Shown: positions 49,646 through 59,683, counted from the stretch's first letter. The stretch is DNA of 64,000 nt from Catenovulum adriaticum (GCF_026725475.1 NZ_CP109965.1:3134345-3198344); one strand, 5' to 3'. Notes: generated by a model from the sequence alone, not told the origin. Program-made: numbers and translations.

Positions 49646-51538
49646 TTACGCAGATTTCCTCAACAAGCCTTGTTTTTTCAAGCTAACCAATAATAACGAG
49701 ACCGCAGCTGGCGTAATGCCCGATATACGTGATGCCTGACCTATGGTTTCGGGTTTAAATTCTTTTAACTTAGCAACCACTTCATTAGATAAACCTGAAA
49801 CTAAACTAAAATCAAATTCCGCAGGTAACTTTGTGTTTTCATTACGAATTGTGCGTTCAATTTCGTCTTTTTGACGGTCAATATAACCTGCATATTTTAG
49901 CTGAACTTCAACTTGTTCGCCTTCACGCGGATCGGTTAACCAAGGCCCTAACGATTCAACTTGCATTAGTTTTTGGTAATTTAATTCAGGCCGTTTTATC
50001 AAATCTTCTAAGCTATGTTCGCGGGTTAATGGATTTTTTGTCATCTCATTAATTTGTCCTAAACCTTCATGTTTAGGATGCACCCAAGTTGACTTAAGTC
50101 TTTGTTTTTCCAGCTCTATATTCTCTAATTTGTTAGAGAAAAAGGCCCAACGTTCATCATCAATCAAGCCGACTTTTCTGCCTAATTCGGTTAGTCGAAT
50201 GTCAGCATTATCTTCACGTAATAATAATCTGTATTCCGCACGGCTAGTAAACATGCGGTACGGTTCTTTTGTACCTAAAGTGGTTAAATCATCAACCAAT
50301 ACACCTAAATAAGCATGATCTCGACGTAAACTAAAACCTTCTTTTTCTTGCGCAAATAGCGCAGCATTTGCGCCCGCCATTAGGCCTTGAGCACCAGCTT
50401 CTTCGTAACCAGTCGTTCCGTTTATCTGGCCAGCAAAAAATAAACCTTTAATAAATTTAGTTTCTAACGTTTGCTTTAAATCTCTTGGATCGAAAAAGTC
50501 ATATTCAATTGCATAACCTGGCCGAGTAATATGCGCGTTCTCTAAACCTTTGATTGAATGGACTAAATTAACTTGAACATCAAAAGGTAAACTGGTTGAA
50601 ATACCATTTGGATAAACCTCATGTGTGGTTAAGCCTTCTGGTTCAATAAAAATTTGGTGTGAGCTTTTTTCAGCAAAACGAACAATTTTATCTTCAATTG
50701 ACGGACAATATCTAGGCCCGATTCCTTCAATCACCCCTGAATACATGGGTGATCTGTCTAATCCACCACGGATCACATCATGGGTTTTTTCATTTGTGTG
50801 AGTAATGTAACACGGAATTTGCTCAGGATGATCTGAAACTTTTCCCATAAACGAAAAAACCGGTAATGGGCTATCACCTGGTTGTTCTTGCATTGCAGAA
50901 AAATCAATTGTTCTTGCATCAATTCTTGGTGGCGTGCCCGTTTTTAACCGCGAAACTCTAAAAGGTAATTCGCGTAATCGGTTTGCTAATGCGATTGAAG
51001 GCGGATCACCAGCTCGGCCTCCGCTAAAGTTTTCTAAACCAATATGAATTTGACCACCTAAAAATGTACCTGTGGTTAGCACAACTGATTTAGCAAAAAA
51101 CTTTAACCCCATTTGGGTTACAACACCGCATACTTTTTCGTTTTCAACGATTAAATCATCGCAAGCTTGCTGAAATATTTTTAAATTATCTTGATTTTCA
51201 AGCGCAGTTCTAATTGCTGCTCGATACAATTGGCGATCAGCTTGAGCTCGGGTTGCGCGAACAGCTGGCCCTTTGCTTGAATTCAATGTTCTAAATTGAA
51301 TGCCACCTAAATCGGCAGCTTTGGCCATTAACCCACCAAGTGCATCAATTTCTTTTACTAGATGACCTTTCCCTATGCCGCCAATGGCTGGGTTACAAGA
51401 CATTTGTCCTAATGTTTCAACATTATGGGTAAGCAACAAAGTATTTTGACCCATTCTGGCTGATGCCATTGCAGCTTCAGTACCAGCGTGGCCTCCTCCA
51501 ACAACGATAACATCAAAATTTTGTTCAAATGACTGCAT
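49646..51538 (-). CDS. mnmG: tRNA uridine 5-carboxymethylaminomethyl modification enzyme MnmG
   Basis: 630 residues, FAD-binding partner of MnmE in cmnm5U34 modification of tRNA. FAD motif VVGGGHAGTEAAMASARMG at 12-30; SCNPAIGGIGKGHLVKEIDA and RLKTGTPPRIDARTIDF are intact; C-terminal helical domain at about 550-630. It borders the oriC region, the classical gidA position. Confidence 0.98.
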   Translation of the reverse strand: MQSFEQNFDVIVVGGGHAGTEAAMASARMGQNTLLLTHNVETLGQMSCNPAIGGIGKGHLVKEIDALGGLMAKAADLGGIQFRTLNSSKGPAVRATRAQADRQLYRAAIRTALENQDNLKIFQQACDDLIVENEKVCGVVTQMGLKFFAKSVVLTTGTFLGGQIHIGLENFSGGRAGDPPSIALANRLRELPFRVSRLKTGTPPRIDARTIDFSAMQEQPGDSPLPVFSFMGKVSDHPEQIPCYITHTNEKTHDVIRGGLDRSPMYSGVIEGIGPRYCPSIEDKIVRFAEKSSHQIFIEPEGLTTHEVYPNGISTSLPFDVQVNLVHSIKGLENAHITRPGYAIEYDFFDPRDLKQTLETKFIKGLFFAGQINGTTGYEEAGAQGLMAGANAALFAQEKEGFSLRRDHAYLGVLVDDLTTLGTKEPYRMFTSRAEYRLLLREDNADIRLTELGRKVGLIDDERWAFFSNKLENIELEKQRLKSTWVHPKHEGLGQINEMTKNPLTREHSLEDLIKRPELNYQKLMQVESLGPWLTDPREGEQVEVQLKYAGYIDRQKDEIERTIRNENTKLPAEFDFSLVSGLSNEVVAKLKEFKPETIGQASRISGITPAAVSLLLVSLKKQGLLRKSA

Positions 51539-51719
51539 AAATCTGGTCTCTGTTTGGTATCCGGAAAAACGGGCAGATATTTTATACCCAAAAGGCTATG
51601 AGATGCTAGCGCCTCGTTCTTCAAAAAGTGAATAAATTACTTTTTGCATTGTACTGGAATTTTAGGTTTGCCAAATAGATTTTTTTAATTTGTTTTTTGC
51701 ACTCATCAATCTTTAATAA

Positions 51720-52060
51720 TTAAATATATATTTAAATAAAGATCTTATTGTTATTACTATTAGTGATCGCCTTTTCTGTTGATAAGCGAAAAAAAGCATG
51801 AAAGATCATGTAATTACAAGTTGAATAATAAGTGATCAACAATTGATCAATCTCTGATCAACTTGGAGATAAAAGCGTCTTTTATCCACAGCCCTAACTT
51901 GGTCTATTTTTTATCCCTGAGTTGATCAAAGTTTGCTCACCTATTATTAAGAGGTTATTCACAGTGTGAATAATTATCAACGCTAATTGTGGATAAGTTG
52001 TGATGATCAAGTGAGCAAGCTTTGATCAACCTTTGATCAAATTCTGATCAACCGCATTTT
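51720..52060. other. oriC: Chromosomal replication origin (oriC-like region)
   Basis: Lies between mnmG and hemH. DnaA boxes: TTATCCACA at 51882-51890, TTATTCACA at 51955-51963, its inverse TGTGAATAA at 51965-51973, and TGTGGATAA at 51988-51996. About twelve GATC sites fall in 330 bp. An AT-rich stretch with 13-mer-like gatcttattgttattactat at 51740-51759 is the probable unwinding element. Two triplets of TGATCA, spaced exactly 11 bp, lie on either side of the boxes (51833/51844/51855 and 52023/52034/52045). The boxes, GATC density and gene context agree with a gammaproteobacterial oriC. Confidence 0.9.
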
Positions 52061-52110
52061 TACTGGGATCTTGAGTTTTGTATATTATTTAATCAATATT
52101 AAGATTTATT

Positions 52111-52139
52111 ATAAAGTGATTGATTTTTAATCACTTTAT
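52111..52139. other. AT-rich hairpin upstream of hemH
   Basis: ATAAAGTGATT at 52111-52121 pairs with AATCACTTTAT at 52129-52139 around GATTTTT. It sits in the AT-rich run 52081-52380 between oriC and hemH. It could end transcription entering the origin or be part of the origin; the remaining 240 bp to hemH show no further feature. Confidence 0.45.
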
Positions 52140-52389
52140 TAAAATTACAAAAAGTCTTAATTTAGCTTAATTATTGAGTTATTTAATTCCAATGCTGTGG
52201 TCTAAAGTAGAAGGGTGATAGTATAAATTACGTAAATTTAGCTTTTGTTGGACCTTATTTATTAATTAAGCGCCGATTAAAGCCAGCTTCATTTTATGTC
52301 TATTAATAAAGTGTTCATTTAAGTTTACAATAATGCTTTTTTAAATAGTTTTTATTTTAATAAATCATCAATTTTTAAGTTATTAATAT

Positions 52390-53472
52390 ATGAAATACCA
52401 AGGTAAAACTGATTTTTCACACAAAACGCCTGCTAAAGTAGGGGTGCTTATTACTAATTTAGGTACTCCAGAGGCTCCAACCAAACCTGCTCTTAAACGT
52501 TATCTGAAGCAATTTTTGTCTGATCCTAGAGTAGTAGAAGTGCCTAGATTCGTTTGGTGGTTTATTTTAAATGGGGTTATTTTAAACTTTAGACCCGCTC
52601 GTTCAGCTAAAGCTTATCAAGGTGTTTGGACAGATAAAGGTTCACCTTTATTAATTCATACTCAAAATCAGCATAAAGCAATTGCAGAACAACTGGTTGT
52701 AGAGTTTGGTGATAAAATAGTGGTTGAATATGCAATGCGTTATGGCAAACCTGCTATAAATGAAACAATAGACAAAATGTTAGCGCAAGGCGTTAGACAA
52801 TTATTGGTATTGCCTTTGTATCCGCAATATTCAGCAACTACGACTGCTTCTACCTTTGATGCGATAGCGCAAGATTTTACCAAAAGACGCTGGCTTCCTG
52901 ATTTTAAATTTATTAGTCATTACCACGATAATGCTGATTATATTCAAGCTATTGCAGATAAAATTAGAGCGCATTGGGATAAAAAAGGTAGAGCCGATAA
53001 GCTTGTTTTTTCATATCATGGCATTCCTAAACGTTATTTAGATAATGGCGATCCATATCATTGTGAATGCTATAAAACCTCTCGGCTGGTTGCCGACAAT
53101 TTAGCGTTAAATAAAGATGAATATATAACAACTTTTCAAAGCCGATTTGGTAAAGAAGAATGGTTAAAGCCTTATACAGACCATAGTTTACAAGCCTTTC
53201 CCAAGCAAGGTATTAAATCAGTACAGGTGATCTGCCCTGGATTTAGTGCTGATTGCTTAGAAACTATTGAAGAAATTGGCGAAGAAAATAGAGATTACTT
53301 TATAGAAGCTGGCGGCGAAAGGTTTGAATATATAGAAGCGTTAAATAGTGATCCCCAGCATATAGATATGCTGGTTAATTTAATTAAAACTAATCTAGCT
53401 AACTGGAGTGGTGATTTTACGCCTGCAACAGAAACAGATAAATTTGCAAAAGAGCAGGGCGCTACTAATTAG
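52390..53472 (+). CDS. hemH: Ferrochelatase
   Basis: 360 residues, inserts Fe2+ into protoporphyrin IX. Motifs VLITNLGTPEAPT, the active-site His region LVFSYHGIPKRYLDNGDPYH, and PGFSADCLETIEEI with the metal-site glutamate. No obvious Shine-Dalgarno site precedes the ATG. Lone plus-strand gene facing away from oriC. The 220-bp gap after it shows no feature. Confidence 0.96.
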   Translation: MKYQGKTDFSHKTPAKVGVLITNLGTPEAPTKPALKRYLKQFLSDPRVVEVPRFVWWFILNGVILNFRPARSAKAYQGVWTDKGSPLLIHTQNQHKAIAEQLVVEFGDKIVVEYAMRYGKPAINETIDKMLAQGVRQLLVLPLYPQYSATTTASTFDAIAQDFTKRRWLPDFKFISHYHDNADYIQAIADKIRAHWDKKGRADKLVFSYHGIPKRYLDNGDPYHCECYKTSRLVADNLALNKDEYITTFQSRFGKEEWLKPYTDHSLQAFPKQGIKSVQVICPGFSADCLETIEEIGEENRDYFIEAGGERFEYIEALNSDPQHIDMLVNLIKTNLANWSGDFTPATETDKFAKEQGATN

Positions 53473-53695
53473 GAACGCCTTAAATTAATCAAGATATTTA
53501 TCATTATTTGCTTGCGGTTAACTTATTGATTTTATCCTTTATTGATTAGCAGTAAGCGAGATAATCATGAGTTGAGCATAAATTTAAATTATGATTAACT
53601 CACAAATATAGAATGAAAATAAATTGAATTAATCAGCTGAAAATAGCCCAAGTGACATTCAAATTCATAACTTATTTTTAAGCTGAGGTATAAAC

Positions 53696-54292
53696 ATGCA
53701 AGTGCATTGCACAAAAAAATTGATGGCTAAATTGCCGCAAAATCATAAAATAAATTCAGCCGAACCTGTGGCTGAATTACCTCAACAATTACCAGCTAAT
53801 GTTGTTTTATTTCCTGGTACCAAACTAAAAAATCAGCAAGAAAAAACAAAAGATTTAGGGCAATGGCATGCAAATTTAGTGGTTATTCAGCGCCGTCGAT
53901 GCATTATGTTTGTGCACGACATTACTCGTTTTGGGTTAATTATTCCTTGTGTACAAAAAGTTGATTTTGCCAATTTAGATAATTTATTTATTGATATTTT
54001 TATAAATACTTTACTTAAACTTGATTATCCATTTGCGGTAGTAGACGCTGCGTCTCAACTATTAACGCCATTTAAATACGACTCTCATTGTAATCGTTCT
54101 GTGCAGGGGACTATGCGCGTTATGATTAGTCAGATTGAGCATTTGGTTTGGGTGGATAATATTAAAGTGAGCGAGCTTAATCCTTGCTCTACCTCGGCTT
54201 GGGTTAACGAAATGCCATGTACTGTAAAAGGACAAAAAGAAGTAATTTGGCCAATTAAAGCGATGAAAGAATTTATTCAGGCCAAAATGTAA
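53696..54292 (+). CDS. DUF6933-like hypothetical protein
   Basis: 198 residues. Starts MQVHCTKKLMAKLP and has GQWHANLVVIQRRRCIMFVHD and TRFGLIIP, which I associate with a DUF6933-type domain. Function unknown. No signal peptide; probably cytoplasmic. GAGGTATAAAC precedes the ATG. Stands alone between hemH and an SMP-30 gene. Confidence 0.7.
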   Translation: MQVHCTKKLMAKLPQNHKINSAEPVAELPQQLPANVVLFPGTKLKNQQEKTKDLGQWHANLVVIQRRRCIMFVHDITRFGLIIPCVQKVDFANLDNLFIDIFINTLLKLDYPFAVVDAASQLLTPFKYDSHCNRSVQGTMRVMISQIEHLVWVDNIKVSELNPCSTSAWVNEMPCTVKGQKEVIWPIKAMKEFIQAKM

Positions 54293-54396
54293 ATTTTAAT
54301 TTCCCTCAAACAATGTTTAAACCAAGATTGAATGAACAGTCAATTTAGGTACAATTTTATTCAATTTTTAGTTTTTACACTAAGACAGCACTTATC

Positions 54397-55296
54397 ATGA
54401 AAAATTTATTCTCAGCTAAATTAATTCAAACTTTACCCGTTAATAATATTTTAGGTGAGGGGGTTATTTGGGACGAGATTAACTCTGCAGTTTGGTGGAC
54501 AGATATTCAAGACAAAAAATTGTTTAAATATCAATTAACCAATAAAAAGCTGTCTATTTATTCAACGCCAGAGCGAGTTGGTTGTTTTGGTTTTGTTGAT
54601 AACACCAGCAAGTTAATTGTCGCGTTTGAAACTGGTATTGCCTATTTTGAACCTAGCACGGGTCAAGTTGATTGGATTGCCAAGCCAGAACAGGCTAATG
54701 GTAGCCGATTTAATGATGGACGAATTGATCGCTTTGGCCGTTTTTGGCCAGGCACTATGATGGAAGCTGAAGAAAATGCTGAGCCATTGGCAAAACTTTA
54801 TCAAATAAACCCAGATGGCGAAATTATTACCCGACTTGACTCACTGAGAGTTGCCAATGGACTATGCTGGTCACCCGATGGCAGCATTATGTACCACGCT
54901 GATTCGCCCGAGCGCACAATATGGAAATATGATTCAAACCCACAAACGGGTGCTTTAAGTAATAAACAGATTTTTATACAAACACCTGAGAATATTTTCC
55001 CTGATGGATCAACAGTCGATAAATTTGGCAATGTTTGGAATGCTCAATGGAACGGAAATCGTGTGGTTTGCTATTCACCAAAAGGGGATTTTTTAGGACA
55101 GATTGATGTTCCGGCAGAACGTTCCAGCTGTGTTGCGTTTGGTGGGGATAATTTAGATTTAATGTTTGTTACCAGTGCTCGAACAGGTTTAACCGAACAG
55201 CAACTTGCTGAACTACCCCAAGCCGGTGATTTTTTTATTTACCAATTGTCAGAAAGCATAGGGTTAATAGAAGCTAGATATAAGACAGATAAATAG
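54397..55296 (+). CDS. SMP-30/gluconolactonase/LRE family protein
   Basis: 299 residues, no signal peptide, so cytoplasmic, unlike the paralogue at 10.1 kb. Regucalcin-type propeller blocks: LGEGVIWDEINSAVWWTDI, GSRFNDGRIDRFGRFWPGTM, VANGLCWSPDGSIMYHADSP and PDGSTVDKFGNVWNAQWNG, which supply metal ligands (Glu, Asn, Asp). It is a probable sugar-lactone hydrolase. Convergent with mnmE. Substrate unknown. Confidence 0.88.
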   Translation: MKNLFSAKLIQTLPVNNILGEGVIWDEINSAVWWTDIQDKKLFKYQLTNKKLSIYSTPERVGCFGFVDNTSKLIVAFETGIAYFEPSTGQVDWIAKPEQANGSRFNDGRIDRFGRFWPGTMMEAEENAEPLAKLYQINPDGEIITRLDSLRVANGLCWSPDGSIMYHADSPERTIWKYDSNPQTGALSNKQIFIQTPENIFPDGSTVDKFGNVWNAQWNGNRVVCYSPKGDFLGQIDVPAERSSCVAFGGDNLDLMFVTSARTGLTEQQLAELPQAGDFFIYQLSESIGLIEARYKTDK

Positions 55297-55408
55297 TTTT
55301 TATTTTTTAAATTGGAAAAACGCTGTGGAAGCCGCCTTCCAATATTGTTCTATTATTTAAGTTCTATTATTGAATTAAGTGTAGGAGTATTTGCCAACGG
55401 CGTTTATC

Positions 55409-56776
55409 CTATTTACCAATACAAAATGAGCTGAAGATGCGACCTAATAAATCATCGCTGCTAAATTCGCCGGTGATTTCGTTTAAATGATTTTGGGCAA
55501 GGCGTAATTCTTCTGCTACTAGTTCGCCAGCACGCATTTCTTCTAATTGATAGTGTGCGTTGTTTAGCTGCTCTAATGCTCGATTGATTGCATCAATATG
55601 ACGGCGGCGTGCTAAAAATTGGCCTTCGGTTGAAGCTTGATAACCCATTATTTTTTTCAAATGCTCGGTTAATACATCAATACCTTGTCCGGTTTTAGCA
55701 GATAAACGGATAATAGAGTAGGGGCTTGCTTCTTCAAATCCTATTTGTTCATTGCTTTCATCTGCTTTATTACGCACAACGGTTACCCCAACGGCTCTTG
55801 GGCCCAAACGTTCAAAAAACTCTGGCCAGTCTTGTTCTACGGAATGTTTGCTTTCTGTGCTGTCGACCATTAATAAAATTCGGTCTGCTTTTTCAATTTC
55901 GCCCCAAGCTCTCTCAATGCCTATTTGTTCTACTTCGTCTGGGCTTTCACGTAACCCTGCAGTATCAATAATATGAAGTGGCATACCATCTATATGAATA
56001 TATTCAGATAATACATCTCTAGTTGTACCCGCTATATTGGTGACAATTGCAGTCTCTTTACCAGCTAGTGCATTTAATAAACTGGATTTTCCAGCATTGG
56101 GTTTACCAGCAATGACAACACGCATCCCATCTTTTAATAAAGCGCCTTGTTGAGCTTTGCTTAGCACAGTGTGAGTATTGGCTAAAATTTGGTTAAGATC
56201 GTTTAAAATTTTACCATCGGATAAAAAGTCGACTTCTTCGTCAGGAAAATCGATTGCGGCTTCTACATATATTCGTAAATGAATGATGTCTTCGGTTAAT
56301 GCATGAACTTGTTTTGAAAACTCACCTTGTAGGGTTTGCAAAGCACTACGAGCTGCTTGCTCTGATGATGATTCTATTAAATCTGCAATGGCTTCTGCTT
56401 GTGCTAAATCGAGTTTGTCATTTAAAAAAGCACGCTCTGAAAATTCACCTGGGTTAGCCATGCGAACATCATCTATTTTTAACACTTCTTGTAATAATAA
56501 ATCTAATATAACGGGGCCGCCGTGGCCTTGTAATTCAAGTACGTCTTCACCGGTAAATGAATTAGGGTTTTTAAAAAAAATGGCTATCCCTTGATCGATT
56601 ACATTGTTGTTTTCATCGTAAAAATTGAGATATTCAGCCAGTCTGGGTTTGAGTTGTTTTTTTAATAGGGTTTGGGCCACATTTTGTGCGGCGCTGCCTG
56701 ATACACGAATTATACCTACACCGCCACGGCCAGGTGGGGTTGCTATGGCTGCAATTGAATCTTGAATCATCATCAT
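55409..56776 (-). CDS. mnmE: tRNA modification GTPase MnmE
   Basis: 455 residues. N-terminal folate-binding domain (DSIAAIATPPGRGGVGIIR), helical domain, inserted G domain with GKPNAGKSSLLN and DTAGLRES, and the C-terminal catalytic CIGK. Partner of MnmG. The first three codons are all ATG, so the exact start is uncertain by two residues. In most gammaproteobacteria it directly follows yidC; here about 4.5 kb separates them. Confidence 0.97.
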   Translation of the reverse strand: MMMIQDSIAAIATPPGRGGVGIIRVSGSAAQNVAQTLLKKQLKPRLAEYLNFYDENNNVIDQGIAIFFKNPNSFTGEDVLELQGHGGPVILDLLLQEVLKIDDVRMANPGEFSERAFLNDKLDLAQAEAIADLIESSSEQAARSALQTLQGEFSKQVHALTEDIIHLRIYVEAAIDFPDEEVDFLSDGKILNDLNQILANTHTVLSKAQQGALLKDGMRVVIAGKPNAGKSSLLNALAGKETAIVTNIAGTTRDVLSEYIHIDGMPLHIIDTAGLRESPDEVEQIGIERAWGEIEKADRILLMVDSTESKHSVEQDWPEFFERLGPRAVGVTVVRNKADESNEQIGFEEASPYSIIRLSAKTGQGIDVLTEHLKKIMGYQASTEGQFLARRRHIDAINRALEQLNNAHYQLEEMRAGELVAEELRLAQNHLNEITGEFSSDDLLGRIFSSFCIGK

Positions 56777-57041
56777 GAATTAGCTTTTATTTACCGAAAT
56801 TTGCCTAATTATAGCGTTTTAAGCTGGGTGAGCGATAGGGTATAAAGCTGTGCTGCCACTGTTTTTTTGCTGGTTGGGTTTATTTATTAAAATATACGCT
56901 TGTTTAACATTTTAACTTGTTGATATTAAATGGTTTTATATTTATCGTTTTACGTTAAATATGTCTTGTTTTTTGTCTAAAAGCAGCTTAAATTTTGCGC
57001 ATCTTAAATCTGAATTCAGGTTTTATTTTTTAAGGAAAAAC

Positions 57042-58505
57042 ATGCACGCTAATTTAATTGTGGTTGATGATTTAACGGAATTATCTGGTTTTGAATTGGA
57101 TGATTATGTTATTAGTTTTGAACAGTATTTAGCGGATCATCCAAAAAAGAGTATTCGAAAACTCCGGTTGATTAACTTATGTAATGCAACTCAATATTTA
57201 AGCAAAGGCTACTATTGCTCACTATTGGCAGAAGCCCGTGGCCATAAAGTATTTCCGTCGGTAAATACCATGAATGATTTACGCAATGAGCAGTTGTATA
57301 AGTTGCAAATTAGCGGTGCATTATTGCCTAATTTGGCAAAAGACAGCCAAATTCATCAAACAAGTGAATTTGAGCTTTATGTGTTTTTGGGTCAAAGCCA
57401 AATTTCGGGATTTGAGCATCTTGCCAAGCAGGTATTTGGTTTGTTTTCAGCGCCGATTTTACACTTGGTACTAGCAACAGGTAATTGGTCTATTAAGTCG
57501 GTCAGTTATCGTTCGCTAAGTGATTTAAATGCTGAGCAAAAAAAACAATTTGTAGATGCTTTATTTAAGTTTAATCAAAAGCAGTGGACTCAGCAGAAGC
57601 CTAAAAAAGTCTATCGTTGGGATATGGCTATTTTAGTTAACCCTGAAGAAAAGCTTCCACCAAGTGATAAAACTGCGATTAATAAAATGCTTAAGGCTGC
57701 AAAAAAAGTTGGCATTCGGGCTGAATTAATCGGTGCTCATGAGCTTTCTAGGTTAACTGAGTTTGATGCTTTATTTATTCGTGAAACCACGGCTATCGAT
57801 CATCATACTTATCAGTTTGCGCGTAAAGCCGAGCTTGAGGGGATGGTGGTTATTGATGATCCTGCCTCTATTTTGCGCTGTTGTAATAAAGTATTTTTAC
57901 AAGATGCGTTTACTTACAATAAAGTGCCAGCTTTAAAAACGATTTCTGTTTCAAGTAGCGATCAACAAACATTAGATCACATAGAAAGCGAATTTAGTTA
58001 CCCTGTGGTACTTAAAGTACCAGAAAGTGCATTTTCTTTAGGGGTTTTTAAAGTTAAAAACCGTCAGGAGCTGGCGGAGTCGCTGGATAAATTATTAATA
58101 AAAAGTGCGTTAATTTTGGTTCAAACCTATATGTATACTGAGTTTGACTGGCGCATTGGGGTATTAAATAACAAGCCTTTATATGCTTGTAAGTATTTAA
58201 TGGCAAGAAATCACTGGCAAATTTATAACCACAATGCTAAACGTGGCACATCGGGCGGGTTTGAAACTTTGCCCACGTTTGAGGTTCCAAAAGTGGTATT
58301 GGATGCTGCGCTTAAAGCATCAAAAGTAATAGGCAATGGCTTGTATGGCGTTGATATTAAACAACAGGGCAAACAAGCCTTTGTAATTGAAATTAACGAT
58401 AACCCCAGTTTAGATTCAGGTATAGAGGATGCCTATTTAGGTGATGAACTTTATATGATTATTATGTCCGAAATGGCTAGACGATTAGAGCTAAGAGGCC
58501 GTTGA
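57042..58505 (+). CDS. RimK-like ATP-grasp protein with RLAN-type N-terminus
   Basis: 487 residues. The N-terminal 200 residues (LIVVDDLTELSGFELDDYVI, RKLRLINLCNATQYLSKGYYCSLLAEARGHK in part) look like the RimK-associated RLAN domain. The C-terminal half is ATP-grasp (YPVVLKVPESAFSLGVFKV, TYMYTEFDWRIGVLNNKPL, FVIEINDNPSLDSGIEDAYL with metal-binding Glu and Asn). A longer frame starts at 56961, but AAGGAAAAAC precedes the ATG at 57042. Such proteins are predicted amide or peptide ligases, often next to GNAT/C39 peptidase genes, as here. Substrate unknown. Confidence 0.85.
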   Translation: MHANLIVVDDLTELSGFELDDYVISFEQYLADHPKKSIRKLRLINLCNATQYLSKGYYCSLLAEARGHKVFPSVNTMNDLRNEQLYKLQISGALLPNLAKDSQIHQTSEFELYVFLGQSQISGFEHLAKQVFGLFSAPILHLVLATGNWSIKSVSYRSLSDLNAEQKKQFVDALFKFNQKQWTQQKPKKVYRWDMAILVNPEEKLPPSDKTAINKMLKAAKKVGIRAELIGAHELSRLTEFDALFIRETTAIDHHTYQFARKAELEGMVVIDDPASILRCCNKVFLQDAFTYNKVPALKTISVSSSDQQTLDHIESEFSYPVVLKVPESAFSLGVFKVKNRQELAESLDKLLIKSALILVQTYMYTEFDWRIGVLNNKPLYACKYLMARNHWQIYNHNAKRGTSGGFETLPTFEVPKVVLDAALKASKVIGNGLYGVDIKQQGKQAFVIEINDNPSLDSGIEDAYLGDELYMIIMSEMARRLELRGR

Positions 58506-58624
58506 TGATGGCCATGTCCTCCAGTTAAAGCGTACCGATCCAAGCCATCCCAAGCCATTTTAATGTTGTTTTTTAAAGTGGTTTGGGTATCAGCCGTTTT
58601 TTATTTGGATAATTGTGGACTGAT

Positions 58625-58808
58625 CAGGGCAAAATCATAGTTGAATGTTTTTTATACAAATTAGCGAAGTGGAGCAATAATTTTCACAAAAACGCTGCAA
58701 GTACTTCCATGTAAGCTTGGATTTTTCGTCCTGAAAAATACATTTTGTTCTAAATTATTGCTCCCCCATTTTAATATTGGCGATATATTAAAGTATGATT
58801 TTGCTCTG
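58625..58808. mobile_element. 184-bp inverted-repeat element, copy 2
   Basis: Ends CAGGGCAAAATCATA and TATGATTTTGCTCTG form terminal inverted repeats of about 15 bp with one mismatch. Subterminal inverted repeats (GGAGCAATAATTT and AAATTATTGCTCC) flank the conserved core. It is the inverse of copy 1 (26117-26299). A 10-bp direct repeat, gtggactgat, precedes it at 58615-58624. After it, gtggact at 58809-58815 continues as gat at 60019-60021, beyond the IS insertion. Non-coding and MITE-like. Confidence 0.78.
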
Positions 58809-58831
58809 GTGGACTGGTAATACACCCATTT

Positions 58832-59683
58832 TTAATTGACGCTAAAAGTAGAAGGTTGCGTTATTAAAGCCTGTTTGTATTTCGGTGGTATGCCACCAAT
58901 TGCCTTGTTTGGTCGTTCATTGTTGTAAAACCATAGCCATTCTGTCGCATGATCTTGCACTTCGGCAATACTGCTGAATAAATACTGGTTCAGCCATTCG
59001 TAGCGAACGGTGCGGTTATACCGCTCCACATAAGCATTTTGCTGTGGGTTGCCTGGTTGGATAAATTTTAGTTCAACATCATGTTTTTCAGCCCACTCAG
59101 CCAATAACGCACTGATATATTCCGGGCCATTGTCACTGCGGATTTGCCTGGGCTTTCCACGCCATTCAATAACTTGATTGAGAGTGCGGACAACACGTTC
59201 AGCTGGCAGCGAGAAGTCTACTTCAATCGCCAGACCCTCACGATTAAAATCGTCAATGATATTGAGTAGCCTGAAGCTGCGGCCATCAACAAGCTGGTCA
59301 TGCATAAAATCCATAGACCAACACTGGTTTATCGACTCAGGCACAGCAAGTGCTTCAGGTTTATCCCGTTTTAAGCGCTTCTTAGGCTTTATGCGCAGAT
59401 TAAGCTCCAGCTCCCGATAAATCCTCAACACCCGCTTATGGTTCCAGCCAAAACGTTTCACATTACGTAAAAAGTAAAAACACATACCAAAGCCCCAACT
59501 GCGGTGAGTTGTCGTTAGCCAAAGCAGCCAGTCAGCAACTAGCGCGTTCTCGTCACTCAGTTTGGCCTGATAGCGATAACAGGTTTCGCTAATCCCAAAC
59601 AAGGAACACGCTAACTTGATGGCAATGGAATGGTTTTGCACCGCCTTTTGCGCCAACTCCCGTCGGCGCGACGGCTTTACCAC
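58832..59683 (-). CDS. IS3-family transposase OrfB
   Basis: 283 residues, the DDE integrase half. Catalytic residues are in WSMDFMHDQL (Asp), IRSDNGPEYIS (Asp) and NAYVERYNRTVRYEWL (Glu). The HTH-like N-terminal extension begins RRRELAQKAVQNHSIAIK. Probably expressed as an OrfAB fusion through frameshifting at 59683-59690, since OrfB overlaps OrfA by 7 bp. Confidence 0.95.
   Translation of the reverse strand: MVKPSRRRELAQKAVQNHSIAIKLACSLFGISETCYRYQAKLSDENALVADWLLWLTTTHRSWGFGMCFYFLRNVKRFGWNHKRVLRIYRELELNLRIKPKKRLKRDKPEALAVPESINQCWSMDFMHDQLVDGRSFRLLNIIDDFNREGLAIEVDFSLPAERVVRTLNQVIEWRGKPRQIRSDNGPEYISALLAEWAEKHDVELKFIQPGNPQQNAYVERYNRTVRYEWLNQYLFSSIAEVQDHATEWLWFYNNERPNKAIGGIPPKYKQALITQPSTFSVN

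Noticed and set aside
55327..55342. Small hairpin TGGAAG/CTTCCA after the SMP-30 gene
   Set aside because: Six-base stem without a T run; not convincing as a terminator for either convergent gene.
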